Assembly (NCBI GenBank): GCA_034717695.1
Contig: JAYELS010000005.1
Span: forward strand, 124,001-188,000
Origin: NAT127 sp034717695
Lineage (GTDB): Bacteria; Pseudomonadota; Gammaproteobacteria; Pseudomonadales; Porticoccaceae
DNA: 64,000 bases
Reading direction: 5' to 3'
In this document: positions 25,581 through 33,825 of the stretch, piece after piece
Numbering within the stretch: position 1 is the stretch's first letter
Layout of the letters: the number at the start of each line of letters is the position of its first letter
The notes under the pieces: generated by a model
Told to the model about the DNA's origin: nothing
Databases searched by the model: none
Seen by the model: the letters and a program-made list of their open reading frames with translations, nothing else
Program-made: the position numbers and the translations under genes

Positions 25581-28310
25581 TCAGCCCCGGACAGGTTCCC
25601 GGGCGCGGCGGCGCGCCAGCCATTTATCGCACTCCACCACCACGAATACCAGGGCGCCGGCGGCCCCCACCTTGGCCCACTCCCCGGGCGTCAGGTCGGT
25701 GGAACCGAAGATCCCCTGCATCAGCGGCAGGTGAGTGAAGGCCAGTTGCAATGCCATGCAGGCCGCAATGGCGAGCAGCACATAGGGGTTGCCGGTCAAT
25801 CCCCGCCAGTTGCACACCGAGGCATCGAAGAAGCGGCTGTTGAGCAGGTAGAACATCTCCGCCAGCACCACGGCATTGACTGCCATGGTGCGCGCGGTTT
25901 CCAGGCTGTTGCCCGCCGCCAGCTCCCACAGGAAAAGCCCCAGGGCGCCCACCATCATCACCACCGATACCAGCAGCACCCGCCACACGAAGAGCCGCGA
26001 CAGCAGTGGCTCCGACGGCGGTCGTGGCGGCCGCGCCATGATCCCTTTTTCCGGCGCCTCGAATGCCAGGGCGAGACCGAGGCAGGAGGAGGTCACCATG
26101 TTGATCCACAGCACCTGCGCCGCCGTCAGGGGCAGCAGCAGGTCGAAGAGGATGGCGACGATCACCACCAGGGATTCGCCGCCGTTGGTGGGCAGCATGA
26201 ACAGAATGAATTTCTTGAGGTTGTCGTACACCGCCCGGCCTTCGTGGACGGCGGCGGCAATGGTGGCGAAGTTGTCGTCGGCGAGCACCATGTCGGCGGC
26301 CTCCTTGGCGGCCTCGGTACCCTTGTGGCCCATGGCCACCCCCACATCGGCGCTCTTCAGGGCCGGCGCGTCGTTGACCCCGTCGCCGGTCATGGCCACC
26401 ACCTGGCCGTCGTCCCTGAGCGCCTGCACCAGGCGCAGCTTGTGCTCGGGGCTGGCGCGGGCGAACACATCCACCGCCATCACCACCCGGCGCAGTTCGG
26501 CGTCGTCCATCAACTGGATCTCGGCGCCGGTGATGGCGGGCTTGCCGACGCCGATGGCCAGCTGGGCGCCGATGGCCCGCGCCGTTTCGGCGTGATCGCC
26601 AGTGATCATCTTGACCCGGATGCCGGCGCGGTGGCACTCCGCCACCGCCTCGATGGCCTCTTCCCGGGGCGGGTCGATGATGCCCACCAGGGCCAGCAGG
26701 GTGAAACCCTCCGCCACATCGTCGAGGCCAAGGGTGCCCCCCGCCGGCGCCGTCCGCTTGACCGCCAGCGCCAGGAGGCGCAGCCCCTGGGCCGCGGTGT
26801 CGGTGGCCATGCGCCGCCAGTAATCCACATCGAGGGGCCTGTCCCCCTCGCGACCTCGCTGGTGGCGGCACATGTCGAGGATGCGCTCCGGCGCGCCCTT
26901 GACGTAGATCCACTCGCCGCCGTCGCCATCCCGGTGGTGGGTGGCCATGAAGCGGTTTTCCGATTCGAAGGGGATGGAATCGATCCGGGGTGGCGCCTCC
27001 GCTGCAGTCTTGCCATCGGGGTCGGCCTTGCGCCCCAGCACCAGCAGGGCGCCCTCGGTGGGATCGCCCTCCACCCGCCACAGGCCCTCGCCGTCCACCG
27101 CGAGACGGGCGTCGTTGCACAGCACACCGGCGCGAATCGCCTCCGCCAGCGCCGGGTAATGGGCGATGTCGATGCGCCGCCCGTCGATGCTGAAATCCCC
27201 CACCGGGGCGTAGCCGACGCCGCCCACGGCGAACACATGGCCACCGCACACCACCCGCTGCACGGTCATCTCGTTGCGGGTGAGGGTGCCGGTCTTGTCG
27301 GAGCAGATCACCGTCACCGAGCCCAGGGCCTCCACCGCCGGCAGGCGCCGCACGATGGCCTTCTGCCGCGCCATGCGCTGCACGCCGAGGGCGAGGGTGA
27401 TGGTCATCAGTGCCGGCAGCCCTTCGGGGATGGCGGATGCCACCAGGGCCACCACCATCATGAACATGTCCGCGGCGGGGTGGCCGCGCACCAGGGTGCC
27501 AAGGGCAAAGGTGGCCGCGGCCGCGGCGAGGATCACCAGGGCGAGGGCGCGGCCAAAGCGATCGATCTGGCGCAGCAGCGGGGTGTTGAGGGGCGGAATG
27601 GCCGCCAGCAGGCTGTTGATCTTGCCGAGCTCCGTGGCGCCGCCGGTGGCCACCACGATGCCGCTGGCCTGGCCCTGCACCACCAGGGTGCCGGAGTAAG
27701 CCATACCGTGGCGCTCGCCGAGGGGGGCGTCGAGCGGTGCGGGGTCGGTGGATTTGTCCACCGGCACCGATTCGCCGGTGAGGGCCGCCTCTTCCACCCG
27801 CAGGTTGCGCACCGCCACCAGGCGCAGGTCCGCCGGCACCCGGTCGCCTGCGTCGAGGCGCACCAGATCCCCCGGCACCAGCTCGGCGGCGTCGATCTCC
27901 TGCCAGGCGCCGTCCCGCATCACCGTGGCCCGGGGCGAGAGCATGGCGCGGATGGCATCGAGGGCGGCTTCCGCCTTGCCCTCCTGGATAAAGCCGATGA
28001 AGGCATTGATCACCACCGCCGCCAGCAGCACACCGGTATCGACCCAGTGGCCGAGCCAGGCGGTGACCAGGGCGCCGGCCAGCATCACGTACAGGAGGAT
28101 GTTGTGGAACTGCATCACCAGGCGCCGCAGCGGCCCCCGGCGACGGGGCGGCGCCAGACAGTTGGGCCCGTGGCTGGCGAGGCGGGCGCGGGCCTCGGCC
28201 TGGTCGAGCCCGCCTTGCGGGGTTTGACCGCGCACGCGGTCGGCAGGCAGGTTGTGCCAATGCTCCCCGGCCTGTTCTCTGGTCGGTTGTTCCCTGGTCG
28301 GTTGTTCCAT
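25581..28310 (-). CDS. P2-like cation-transporting P-type ATPase (CtpF-like)
   Basis: The 909-residue protein starts at the ATG at 28310 with GGAG upstream. Conserved blocks are ALTGESVPVDK, PEGLP in the M4 region, the phosphorylated Asp338 in DKTGT, and GDGVNDAPALK. The M6 region reads LWINMVTSSCLGLALAFE then GIMARPPR, which resembles mycobacterial CtpF and differs from SERCA, where an Asp follows the Thr. The ion is probably Ca2+, Na+ or Mn2+ but cannot be fixed. The N-terminus has a short duplicated EQPTR. It is likely first in an operon with the antiporter and the kinase-like gene. Confidence 0.92.
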   Translation of the reverse strand: MEQPTREQPTREQAGEHWHNLPADRVRGQTPQGGLDQAEARARLASHGPNCLAPPRRRGPLRRLVMQFHNILLYVMLAGALVTAWLGHWVDTGVLLAAVVINAFIGFIQEGKAEAALDAIRAMLSPRATVMRDGAWQEIDAAELVPGDLVRLDAGDRVPADLRLVAVRNLRVEEAALTGESVPVDKSTDPAPLDAPLGERHGMAYSGTLVVQGQASGIVVATGGATELGKINSLLAAIPPLNTPLLRQIDRFGRALALVILAAAAATFALGTLVRGHPAADMFMMVVALVASAIPEGLPALMTITLALGVQRMARQKAIVRRLPAVEALGSVTVICSDKTGTLTRNEMTVQRVVCGGHVFAVGGVGYAPVGDFSIDGRRIDIAHYPALAEAIRAGVLCNDARLAVDGEGLWRVEGDPTEGALLVLGRKADPDGKTAAEAPPRIDSIPFESENRFMATHHRDGDGGEWIYVKGAPERILDMCRHQRGREGDRPLDVDYWRRMATDTAAQGLRLLALAVKRTAPAGGTLGLDDVAEGFTLLALVGIIDPPREEAIEAVAECHRAGIRVKMITGDHAETARAIGAQLAIGVGKPAITGAEIQLMDDAELRRVVMAVDVFARASPEHKLRLVQALRDDGQVVAMTGDGVNDAPALKSADVGVAMGHKGTEAAKEAADMVLADDNFATIAAAVHEGRAVYDNLKKFILFMLPTNGGESLVVIVAILFDLLLPLTAAQVLWINMVTSSCLGLALAFEAPEKGIMARPPRPPSEPLLSRLFVWRVLLVSVVMMVGALGLFLWELAAGNSLETARTMAVNAVVLAEMFYLLNSRFFDASVCNWRGLTGNPYVLLAIAACMALQLAFTHLPLMQGIFGSTDLTPGEWAKVGAAGALVFVVVECDKWLARRRAREPVRG

Positions 28311-28437
28311 GGGCGGCTCCCCTGTCAGCAAATCCTTCGGATTGTAACTGCTGACCGATGAATGGCCATTGACCTGGATCGGCTGGAGGGGAGCACGACA
28401 TAGCACGAACCTATGGAAGGCATAGACCCAATCTATT

Positions 28438-28466
28438 TTGCTTTTTCAGATCGGGGGGCATAGGCT
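28438..28466 (+). promoter_or_regulatory. Candidate promoter for the rubrerythrin operon
   Basis: TTGCTT, a 17-bp spacer and TAGGCT lie 40 bp before the rubrerythrin start. The -10 is weak. Confidence 0.3.
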
Positions 28467-28506
28467 CAAAGTCCACATCAAACATAATGTTAAGGAGCTA
28501 CCCACC

Positions 28507-28926
28507 ATGGCACTCAAAGGCAGCAAGACCGAACAGCACCTGAAGGAAGCCTTCGCCGGCGAATCACAGGCCAACCGCCGCTATCTCTATTTCGCCGCCA
28601 AGGCCGATGTCGAGGGGTACAACGACGTGGCCGCCGTGTTCCGCTCCACCGCCGAAGGTGAGACCGGCCACGCCCACGGCCACCTGGAATACCTGGAGGC
28701 GGTGGGCGACCCCGCCACCGGCCTGCCCATCGGCGGCACCGCCAACAACCTCAAGGCCGCCATCGCCGGCGAGACCCACGAGTACACCGACATGTACCCC
28801 GGCATGGCGAAAACCGCCCGGGATGAGGGCTTCGACGAAATCGCCGACTGGTTCGAAACCCTCGCCAAGGCCGAGCGCAGCCACGCCAACCGCTTCCAGA
28901 AGGCGCTGGACCAGCTCGACGCCTGA
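28507..28926 (+). CDS. Rubrerythrin-family diiron protein lacking the rubredoxin domain
   Basis: The 139-residue four-helix protein starts at the ATG at 28507, after AAGGAG. Diiron ligand motifs are E..AGESQANRRY, the EGETGHAHGH block, AGETHEYTD and AKAERSHANRF. The C-terminal rubredoxin FeCys4 domain is absent, so it needs an external electron donor. Rubrerythrins reduce hydrogen peroxide. The next gene encodes an iron-sulfur protein that could supply electrons. Upstream in-frame sequence lacks family similarity and was excluded. Confidence 0.92.
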   Translation: MALKGSKTEQHLKEAFAGESQANRRYLYFAAKADVEGYNDVAAVFRSTAEGETGHAHGHLEYLEAVGDPATGLPIGGTANNLKAAIAGETHEYTDMYPGMAKTARDEGFDEIADWFETLAKAERSHANRFQKALDQLDA

Positions 28927-29015
28927 GCCACCCCGCCGTGGCCGCAAGGCCACGGCACTCTCTGCACCCAAAGCCATAACAGCGCGGCATCACGCGCGCA
29001 CAGAGGATTTGTCGC

Positions 29016-30341
29016 ATGCGAGAAGGCAGTCTCGACGCACCCACCCGCCACCCCGTCGACTGGCGCGGCCCGGACTTCCACGACCAGCAATCCCTCGATC
29101 GGGAGCTGGAGCGGGTCTTTGACATCTGCCACGGCTGCCGCCGTTGCGTGAGCCTGTGCAACGCCTTCCCCACCCTGTTCGACCTGGTGGACGAATCCGA
29201 CACCCTGGAGGTGGACGGGGTCGCCAAGGGGGATTACATCAAGGTGGTGGACCAGTGCTACCTGTGCGACCTGTGCTATATGACCAAGTGTCCCTATGTG
29301 CCACCCCACGAGTGGAACATCGACTTCCCCCATCTGATGCTCAGGGCCAAGGCGGTGAAGTTCAAACAGGGCAAGGCGCGTTTTCGCGACCGCTTCCTGT
29401 CCGGCACCGACACCCTCGGCAAGCTCGTCACCCTGATCCCGGCGGTGGACCTCGGGGTCAACGCCGTCAACCGCAACACCTCGGCCCGCAAGCTGATGTC
29501 CAAGCACCTCGGCATCCACCCCGACGCCAGCCTGCCCCAGTTCCGCCACCGCACCGCCCGGCGCCGCGCCAGATCCCTTGTCCAGCGGCGCGAGGCCCGG
29601 GCCACCGCCACCACCACCGGCAGGGTGGCCCTGTTCACCACCTGCTACGGCAACTACTACCAGCCGGAGGTGGTGGAGGATTTGATCCGGGTATTCCAGC
29701 ACAACGGCATCGACCTCACCCTGGCCCCCCGGGAGCAGTGCTGCGGTATGCCCAAGCTGGAACTGGGGGATATCGAGGCGGTGGTGGCCGCCGGCCGGGC
29801 CAACATCCCGGTGCTGGCGAAGCTGGTGGACGAGGGCTACGACCTGGTGGCCCCGATCCCCTCCTGCGTGCTGATGTTCAAGCAGGAGCTGCCCCTGCTG
29901 CTGCCGGAGGACCCCGAGGTGCAAAAGGTGAAGGAGGCCATGTACGACCCCTTCGAGTACCTGATGCTGCGCCACAAGGCGGGGCTGCTCAATACCGACT
30001 TCCAGCAACCCCTGGGGGATGTCAGCTACCAGGTGGCCTGCCACCTGCGGGTGCAGAACATTGGCCTCAAGACCCGCGACCTGTTGAACCTGGTGCCCGG
30101 CACCGAGGTCCACGCCATCGAGCGCTGCTCCGGCCACGACGGCACCTACGCGGTGCGCAACGAGTTCCGCGACGCGGCGGTGAAGATCGCCACCCCGGTG
30201 GCCCGCAAGGTCGACCAGCAAAATCCCCAGCACCTGGCCAGCGACTGCCCCATGGCGGCCCGCATGGTGGCGGACGTCGCCACCCTGGAGGTGCTCCCCG
30301 AACATCCCATGGGCCTTCTGCGCAAGGCCTATGGGCTCTGA
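29016..30341 (+). CDS. Heterodisulfide reductase-like (CCG-domain) iron-sulfur protein
   Basis: The 441-residue soluble protein has two ferredoxin-like 4Fe-4S motifs in the first 110 residues (CHGCRRCVSLC and CYLCDLCYMTKC). It then has two CCG-type domains, one with QCCGMPKLE.GD near residue 245 and one with CHLRVQNIGL and ERCSGHDGTYAV near 340-375. Such domains occur in HdrB/D, GlpC and LutA, where they bind unusual Fe-S clusters or form thiol-active centres. The second domain reads CSG rather than CCG, a common variation. It lies between rubrerythrin and DUF3501, a recurrent trio of unproven function. Confidence 0.9.
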   Translation: MREGSLDAPTRHPVDWRGPDFHDQQSLDRELERVFDICHGCRRCVSLCNAFPTLFDLVDESDTLEVDGVAKGDYIKVVDQCYLCDLCYMTKCPYVPPHEWNIDFPHLMLRAKAVKFKQGKARFRDRFLSGTDTLGKLVTLIPAVDLGVNAVNRNTSARKLMSKHLGIHPDASLPQFRHRTARRRARSLVQRREARATATTTGRVALFTTCYGNYYQPEVVEDLIRVFQHNGIDLTLAPREQCCGMPKLELGDIEAVVAAGRANIPVLAKLVDEGYDLVAPIPSCVLMFKQELPLLLPEDPEVQKVKEAMYDPFEYLMLRHKAGLLNTDFQQPLGDVSYQVACHLRVQNIGLKTRDLLNLVPGTEVHAIERCSGHDGTYAVRNEFRDAAVKIATPVARKVDQQNPQHLASDCPMAARMVADVATLEVLPEHPMGLLRKAYGL

Positions 30342-30368
30342 ATCCCTGAACGAGGAGTTGCCAACCCC

Positions 30369-30956
30369 ATGCCCCAGCCATTGACCCGGGCCGACCTGCT
30401 GTCCCTCGAAGCCTACGCCAGCGAGCGCGCCGCTTTCCGCCGGCGGGTCATCGCCCACAAAAAGCCTCGCCAGGTGCAGCTGGGGGATCACCTGCGCCTG
30501 CTGTTCGAGGATCGCCTGACCATCCACTACCAGATCCAGGAGATGCTGCGGGCCGAGCGCATCTTCGAGGCGGCGGGCATCGACGACGAGCTGGCCGCCT
30601 ACAACCCGCTGATTCCCGACGGCGACAACTGGAAGGCGACGATGCTGATCGAGTACCCGGACGTGGCGGAACGGCGCGCCGCCCTGGCGCGGCTGGTGGG
30701 GGTCGAGGACCGGGTGTGGACCCGGGTCGGCGACGGGGAGCGGCTGTTCGCCATCGCCGATGAGGACCTGGAGCGCTCCACCGATGACAAGACCTCCAGC
30801 GTCCACTTTCTGCGCTTCCAGCTGACCCCGGCCATGGTGGCGGCGGTCCGGGCCGGGGCGGCCATCGCCTTCGGCGTCGACCACCCCGGCCTCAGCGCCA
30901 CCCAGGACCCGGTGCCGGACGCCACCCGCACCGCCCTCGCCGCCGACCTCCACTGA
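30369..30956 (+). CDS. DUF3501 family protein
   Basis: The 195-residue protein begins MPQPLTRADLLSLEAY and contains LLFEDRLTIHYQIQEMLRAERIF and YNPLIPDGDNWKATMLIEY, the signature of DUF3501. It has no signal peptide or membrane helix. Its consistent neighbour is the CCG-domain Fe-S protein upstream (27 bp gap, GAGGAG ribosome site). The function is unknown; co-occurrence suggests the same redox pathway as rubrerythrin. Confidence 0.9.
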   Translation: MPQPLTRADLLSLEAYASERAAFRRRVIAHKKPRQVQLGDHLRLLFEDRLTIHYQIQEMLRAERIFEAAGIDDELAAYNPLIPDGDNWKATMLIEYPDVAERRAALARLVGVEDRVWTRVGDGERLFAIADEDLERSTDDKTSSVHFLRFQLTPAMVAAVRAGAAIAFGVDHPGLSATQDPVPDATRTALAADLH

Positions 30957-31127
30957 GCCCCCGCCCCCGCGGGGGCAGGGAGTACCTCCCCGCCGCCAAG
31001 GCGGTGTATCCTTGGGCCCGTCCCCGACAGGTGAGGCCAGAGGGCCTGCACCCAGGCAGTTGTCCGGTTTCCATCACACCAGGATCACGCCCCGCCCCTC
31101 GGGCGCCCTGCGTTCAGGGAGGAGCGC

Positions 31128-33467
31128 TTGAAACACCATCCATGCTTCGCCACGCCGAAGACCCGTCCCGCCCCGCCATTCCCGGCGCGGCTGTTGCTGC
31201 TCCTCGCCCTGCTGCTGCCCGGAGTGGCCAATGCCTTGGCCGTCGTCGACGGCAACGGCCTGGGGCGCCTCGACCTGCCGGCGGGGGTCGAGGTGGCCGT
31301 CGCCCCCCTTGACCGCGCCTTCGCCGATATCGACCGCGCGACCTTCAGGCCCATCCCCCCCGGCGGACGGACCGCGGCGGCCCGGGACACCGCCCTGTGG
31401 CTGCGCTTTCGCCTCGACAACAGCGACAACCCCCGGGATACCCAGTGGGTGCTCCACCCCCTCTCCACCCGCCTCGACCAGATGACCGTGCACGTCCGCG
31501 ACCGGGGCGGGCCCTGGAAGCGCACCGAGCTCTCCACCCTCGACCCCTTTGCGTCGCGGCCGCTGCCGTTCCGCAAGCTGGCGTTCGTCCACGCCACCCC
31601 GGCGGGCAGCCACACCGATGTCTACGTGCGCCTGTCGCAACAGACCGGCAATACCGTCGACGCCGACCTGGTGCTGTGGGAACGCGGCCAATTCGACCGC
31701 CGCCTGGCGCGGGAGAACCTGCTGCTCGGCGCCTACTACGGGGTGGTGACCACCCTGATCCTGATGACCCTGCTGTTCACCCTCGCCCTCAGGGACACCG
31801 GCTTCCTCTACCATGGCCTGTTCCTGACCAGTGGCGCCCTGATGTGGGCTCTCATCAACGGCCTGCTGCAGCAGTACCTGTGGCCCCACAGCCCCTGGCT
31901 GCACCACAACGCCCTGTCCCTCGCCCTGCTGCTCTTTGCCCTGACGGCCCTCGCCTTCGCCAAGTCATTTCTCCGCACCCGGGAGTTCATGCCGGTCATC
32001 CATCGGCTGTTTTCCCTCGCCCAATGGATGATCGCCGCCGGCATGGCGGCGCGCCTTATGGGGGTGGAAGCGGATCTGGTGAACCTCGGGGTGATGATGC
32101 TCGCCTTTCTGACTCTGCTGTCCGCGGCCACCTGGCAGGCGTGGCGGCGCGGCGTCGACCAGGTACTGTGGTTCGCCGTCGGCTGGGTCATCTACGGCGG
32201 CGGCTTCCTGCTGATCCTGTTGGCCAGCAATACGCCCTGGGTGCCGCCCGCCCTGGGAGGCCCACTCGCCCAGGTGGCGGGGCTCGTCCAGGGGCTGCTG
32301 CTGACCCTGGCCATGGCGGAGCGTCTGTTGCACCTCGACCGCGACCGGCTGCGGGCCATCGAGCTGGCCCACCAGGACCCCCTCACCGGCCTCGGCAACC
32401 GCCGCCTGCTGATCCAGGAGCACGAAACCATGCGCCTGCGCTTCCACCGGGACGGCGTGCCGGTGTACCTGATCCTGCTGGACGTGGATCACTTCAAGAC
32501 CATCAACGACCGCTTCGGCCACGATGCCGGCGACCAGGTGATCTGCGAGCTGGCCAGCCTGCTGCGCCGGGTCAGTCGCGGCGACGACGTGGCGGTGCGC
32601 CTCGGCGGCGAGGAGTTCGCCCTGTTGCTGTGCGCCGACAGCGACAGCGTCGCCTGGCATATCGCCGAGCGGATTCGCACCCTGTTCGCCAACACCCCGA
32701 GCCGCTACGGCGCGGACCAGGTGATTCCCCACACCCTGAGCGCCGGCGTCGCGCGGGTGATGTCCCAGGGCCGGGAACTGGGCTACCGGGAGATGGTGGC
32801 CCTCGCCGACGAGGCCCTGTACCGGGCCAAGGCGGCGGGGCGCAACCGCACCCTGTTCGCCAATCCCGTGGATCCGCTGCCGGGGGCGGCGACGCCCCCG
32901 CCTGAATCATCCCCAACGCCCCGCCATTTTTTGGTGCGCGAATTGCATCTCAAGGGTTCGACCGCCCTGCCCCCGGCCAAGGCCGCCGGCGGGCGCGGCA
33001 ACCACCCCAGGGACACCGCCATGGAAACACCACCCAACCCCATCTACTCGAAGGAAATGGTCGATCTGCTGATGCGCATCAAGAAGCATCTGCTCAGTCA
33101 CCAGGGCATCGCCATCCGCCTGTCTGACCCGAAGCTGTTCGACCGCCTCGCCCAGATCCACCCCAAGGACGATCCGTTGCTGCACGGCATGCTCCAGTAC
33201 CTGATGGCCCTCGCCGGGCCCGAGTGGAGCCAGATCTACGGCGCCGGGCTCGGCCAGGGCAAGGCCGCCCCCGCCCAGGGGGCGGAGTCCGCCGCCCGCG
33301 GCCTGTTGCAGAGGGGCGCCTCCCTCTACCGGGGGCTGACCTCCCACCCGGAGCTGGAGGAGAAAGCCACCAGCACGCCGCAAACCCCGCCCCCGCCCCC
33401 GGGGGAGGAGCCCAAGGCCGCCAAGCCGGTGCGTTACTACCGGGGCCAGCCGATTCAGGAGGATTGA
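31128..33467 (+). CDS. 7TMR-DISM diguanylate cyclase with a fused C-terminal domain
   Basis: The 779-residue protein starts at TTG 31128, preceded by GGGAGGAG; no better start is in frame. A signal peptide (about 1-36) is followed by a periplasmic 7TMR-DISMED2-like domain (about 37-190), seven membrane helices (about 200-400) and a GGDEF domain with active GGEEF at 493-497. An RGDD inhibitory site lies at 484-487. After the cyclase (about residue 582) comes a 50-residue Pro/Ala-rich linker. A 148-residue tail then begins METPPNPIYSKEM at residue 632, with an amphipathic helical block (MVDLLMRIKKHLLSHQ) and a Pro-rich end. The tail has a possible own start at 33021. The fusion could be real or a missed gene boundary. 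Confidence 0.88.
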   Translation: MKHHPCFATPKTRPAPPFPARLLLLLALLLPGVANALAVVDGNGLGRLDLPAGVEVAVAPLDRAFADIDRATFRPIPPGGRTAAARDTALWLRFRLDNSDNPRDTQWVLHPLSTRLDQMTVHVRDRGGPWKRTELSTLDPFASRPLPFRKLAFVHATPAGSHTDVYVRLSQQTGNTVDADLVLWERGQFDRRLARENLLLGAYYGVVTTLILMTLLFTLALRDTGFLYHGLFLTSGALMWALINGLLQQYLWPHSPWLHHNALSLALLLFALTALAFAKSFLRTREFMPVIHRLFSLAQWMIAAGMAARLMGVEADLVNLGVMMLAFLTLLSAATWQAWRRGVDQVLWFAVGWVIYGGGFLLILLASNTPWVPPALGGPLAQVAGLVQGLLLTLAMAERLLHLDRDRLRAIELAHQDPLTGLGNRRLLIQEHETMRLRFHRDGVPVYLILLDVDHFKTINDRFGHDAGDQVICELASLLRRVSRGDDVAVRLGGEEFALLLCADSDSVAWHIAERIRTLFANTPSRYGADQVIPHTLSAGVARVMSQGRELGYREMVALADEALYRAKAAGRNRTLFANPVDPLPGAATPPPESSPTPRHFLVRELHLKGSTALPPAKAAGGRGNHPRDTAMETPPNPIYSKEMVDLLMRIKKHLLSHQGIAIRLSDPKLFDRLAQIHPKDDPLLHGMLQYLMALAGPEWSQIYGAGLGQGKAAPAQGAESAARGLLQRGASLYRGLTSHPELEEKATSTPQTPPPPPGEEPKAAKPVRYYRGQPIQED

Positions 33468-33492
33468 CGGAGCGGGGTCGGTACCCTTCAGG

Positions 33493-33825
33493 TCAGGCCC
33501 CGCCGAGGAGCCGGTCGATGCGCCGCAGGATCGCCAGCAGCTCCCCTGGGGCCAAGGCGTTGGCCTTGAAGTATTCCTCCGCCATGGGGGTGATGTCGCA
33601 CCTGTCCGGCAGCGGCGCCCCCGCCACCAGCAGGGCCCGCAGACGGGGGATGAACAGGAACTGCAGCCATTCGGTGAACAGCAGACTGTCGCAGGCAAAC
33701 GGCGCGGTGCTGGCCAGGGCCTCGGCGGAGGGCGTTTCCCGGTGCCACAGATCCAGGTCGCGGAGCAGGGTCTCGAGGGCCCGCAACTCGTCGTCGAGGG
33801 CGGCGTGGACGGAGCGCCCCGGCAT
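33493..33825 (-). CDS. yqcC: YqcC family protein (DUF446)
   Basis: The 110-residue all-helical protein starts at the ATG at 33825, which shares its A with the dinG stop (TGATG), so the two are translationally coupled. Family residues include LRDLDLWHRETPSAEAL, PFACDSLLFTEWLQFLFIPRL and MAEEYF. In E. coli yqcC lies next to the tRNA pseudouridine synthase truC. Here the partner is dinG. The function is unknown. The gene converges with the 7TM cyclase gene 25 bp away. Confidence 0.88.
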   Translation of the reverse strand: MPGRSVHAALDDELRALETLLRDLDLWHRETPSAEALASTAPFACDSLLFTEWLQFLFIPRLRALLVAGAPLPDRCDITPMAEEYFKANALAPGELLAILRRIDRLLGGA

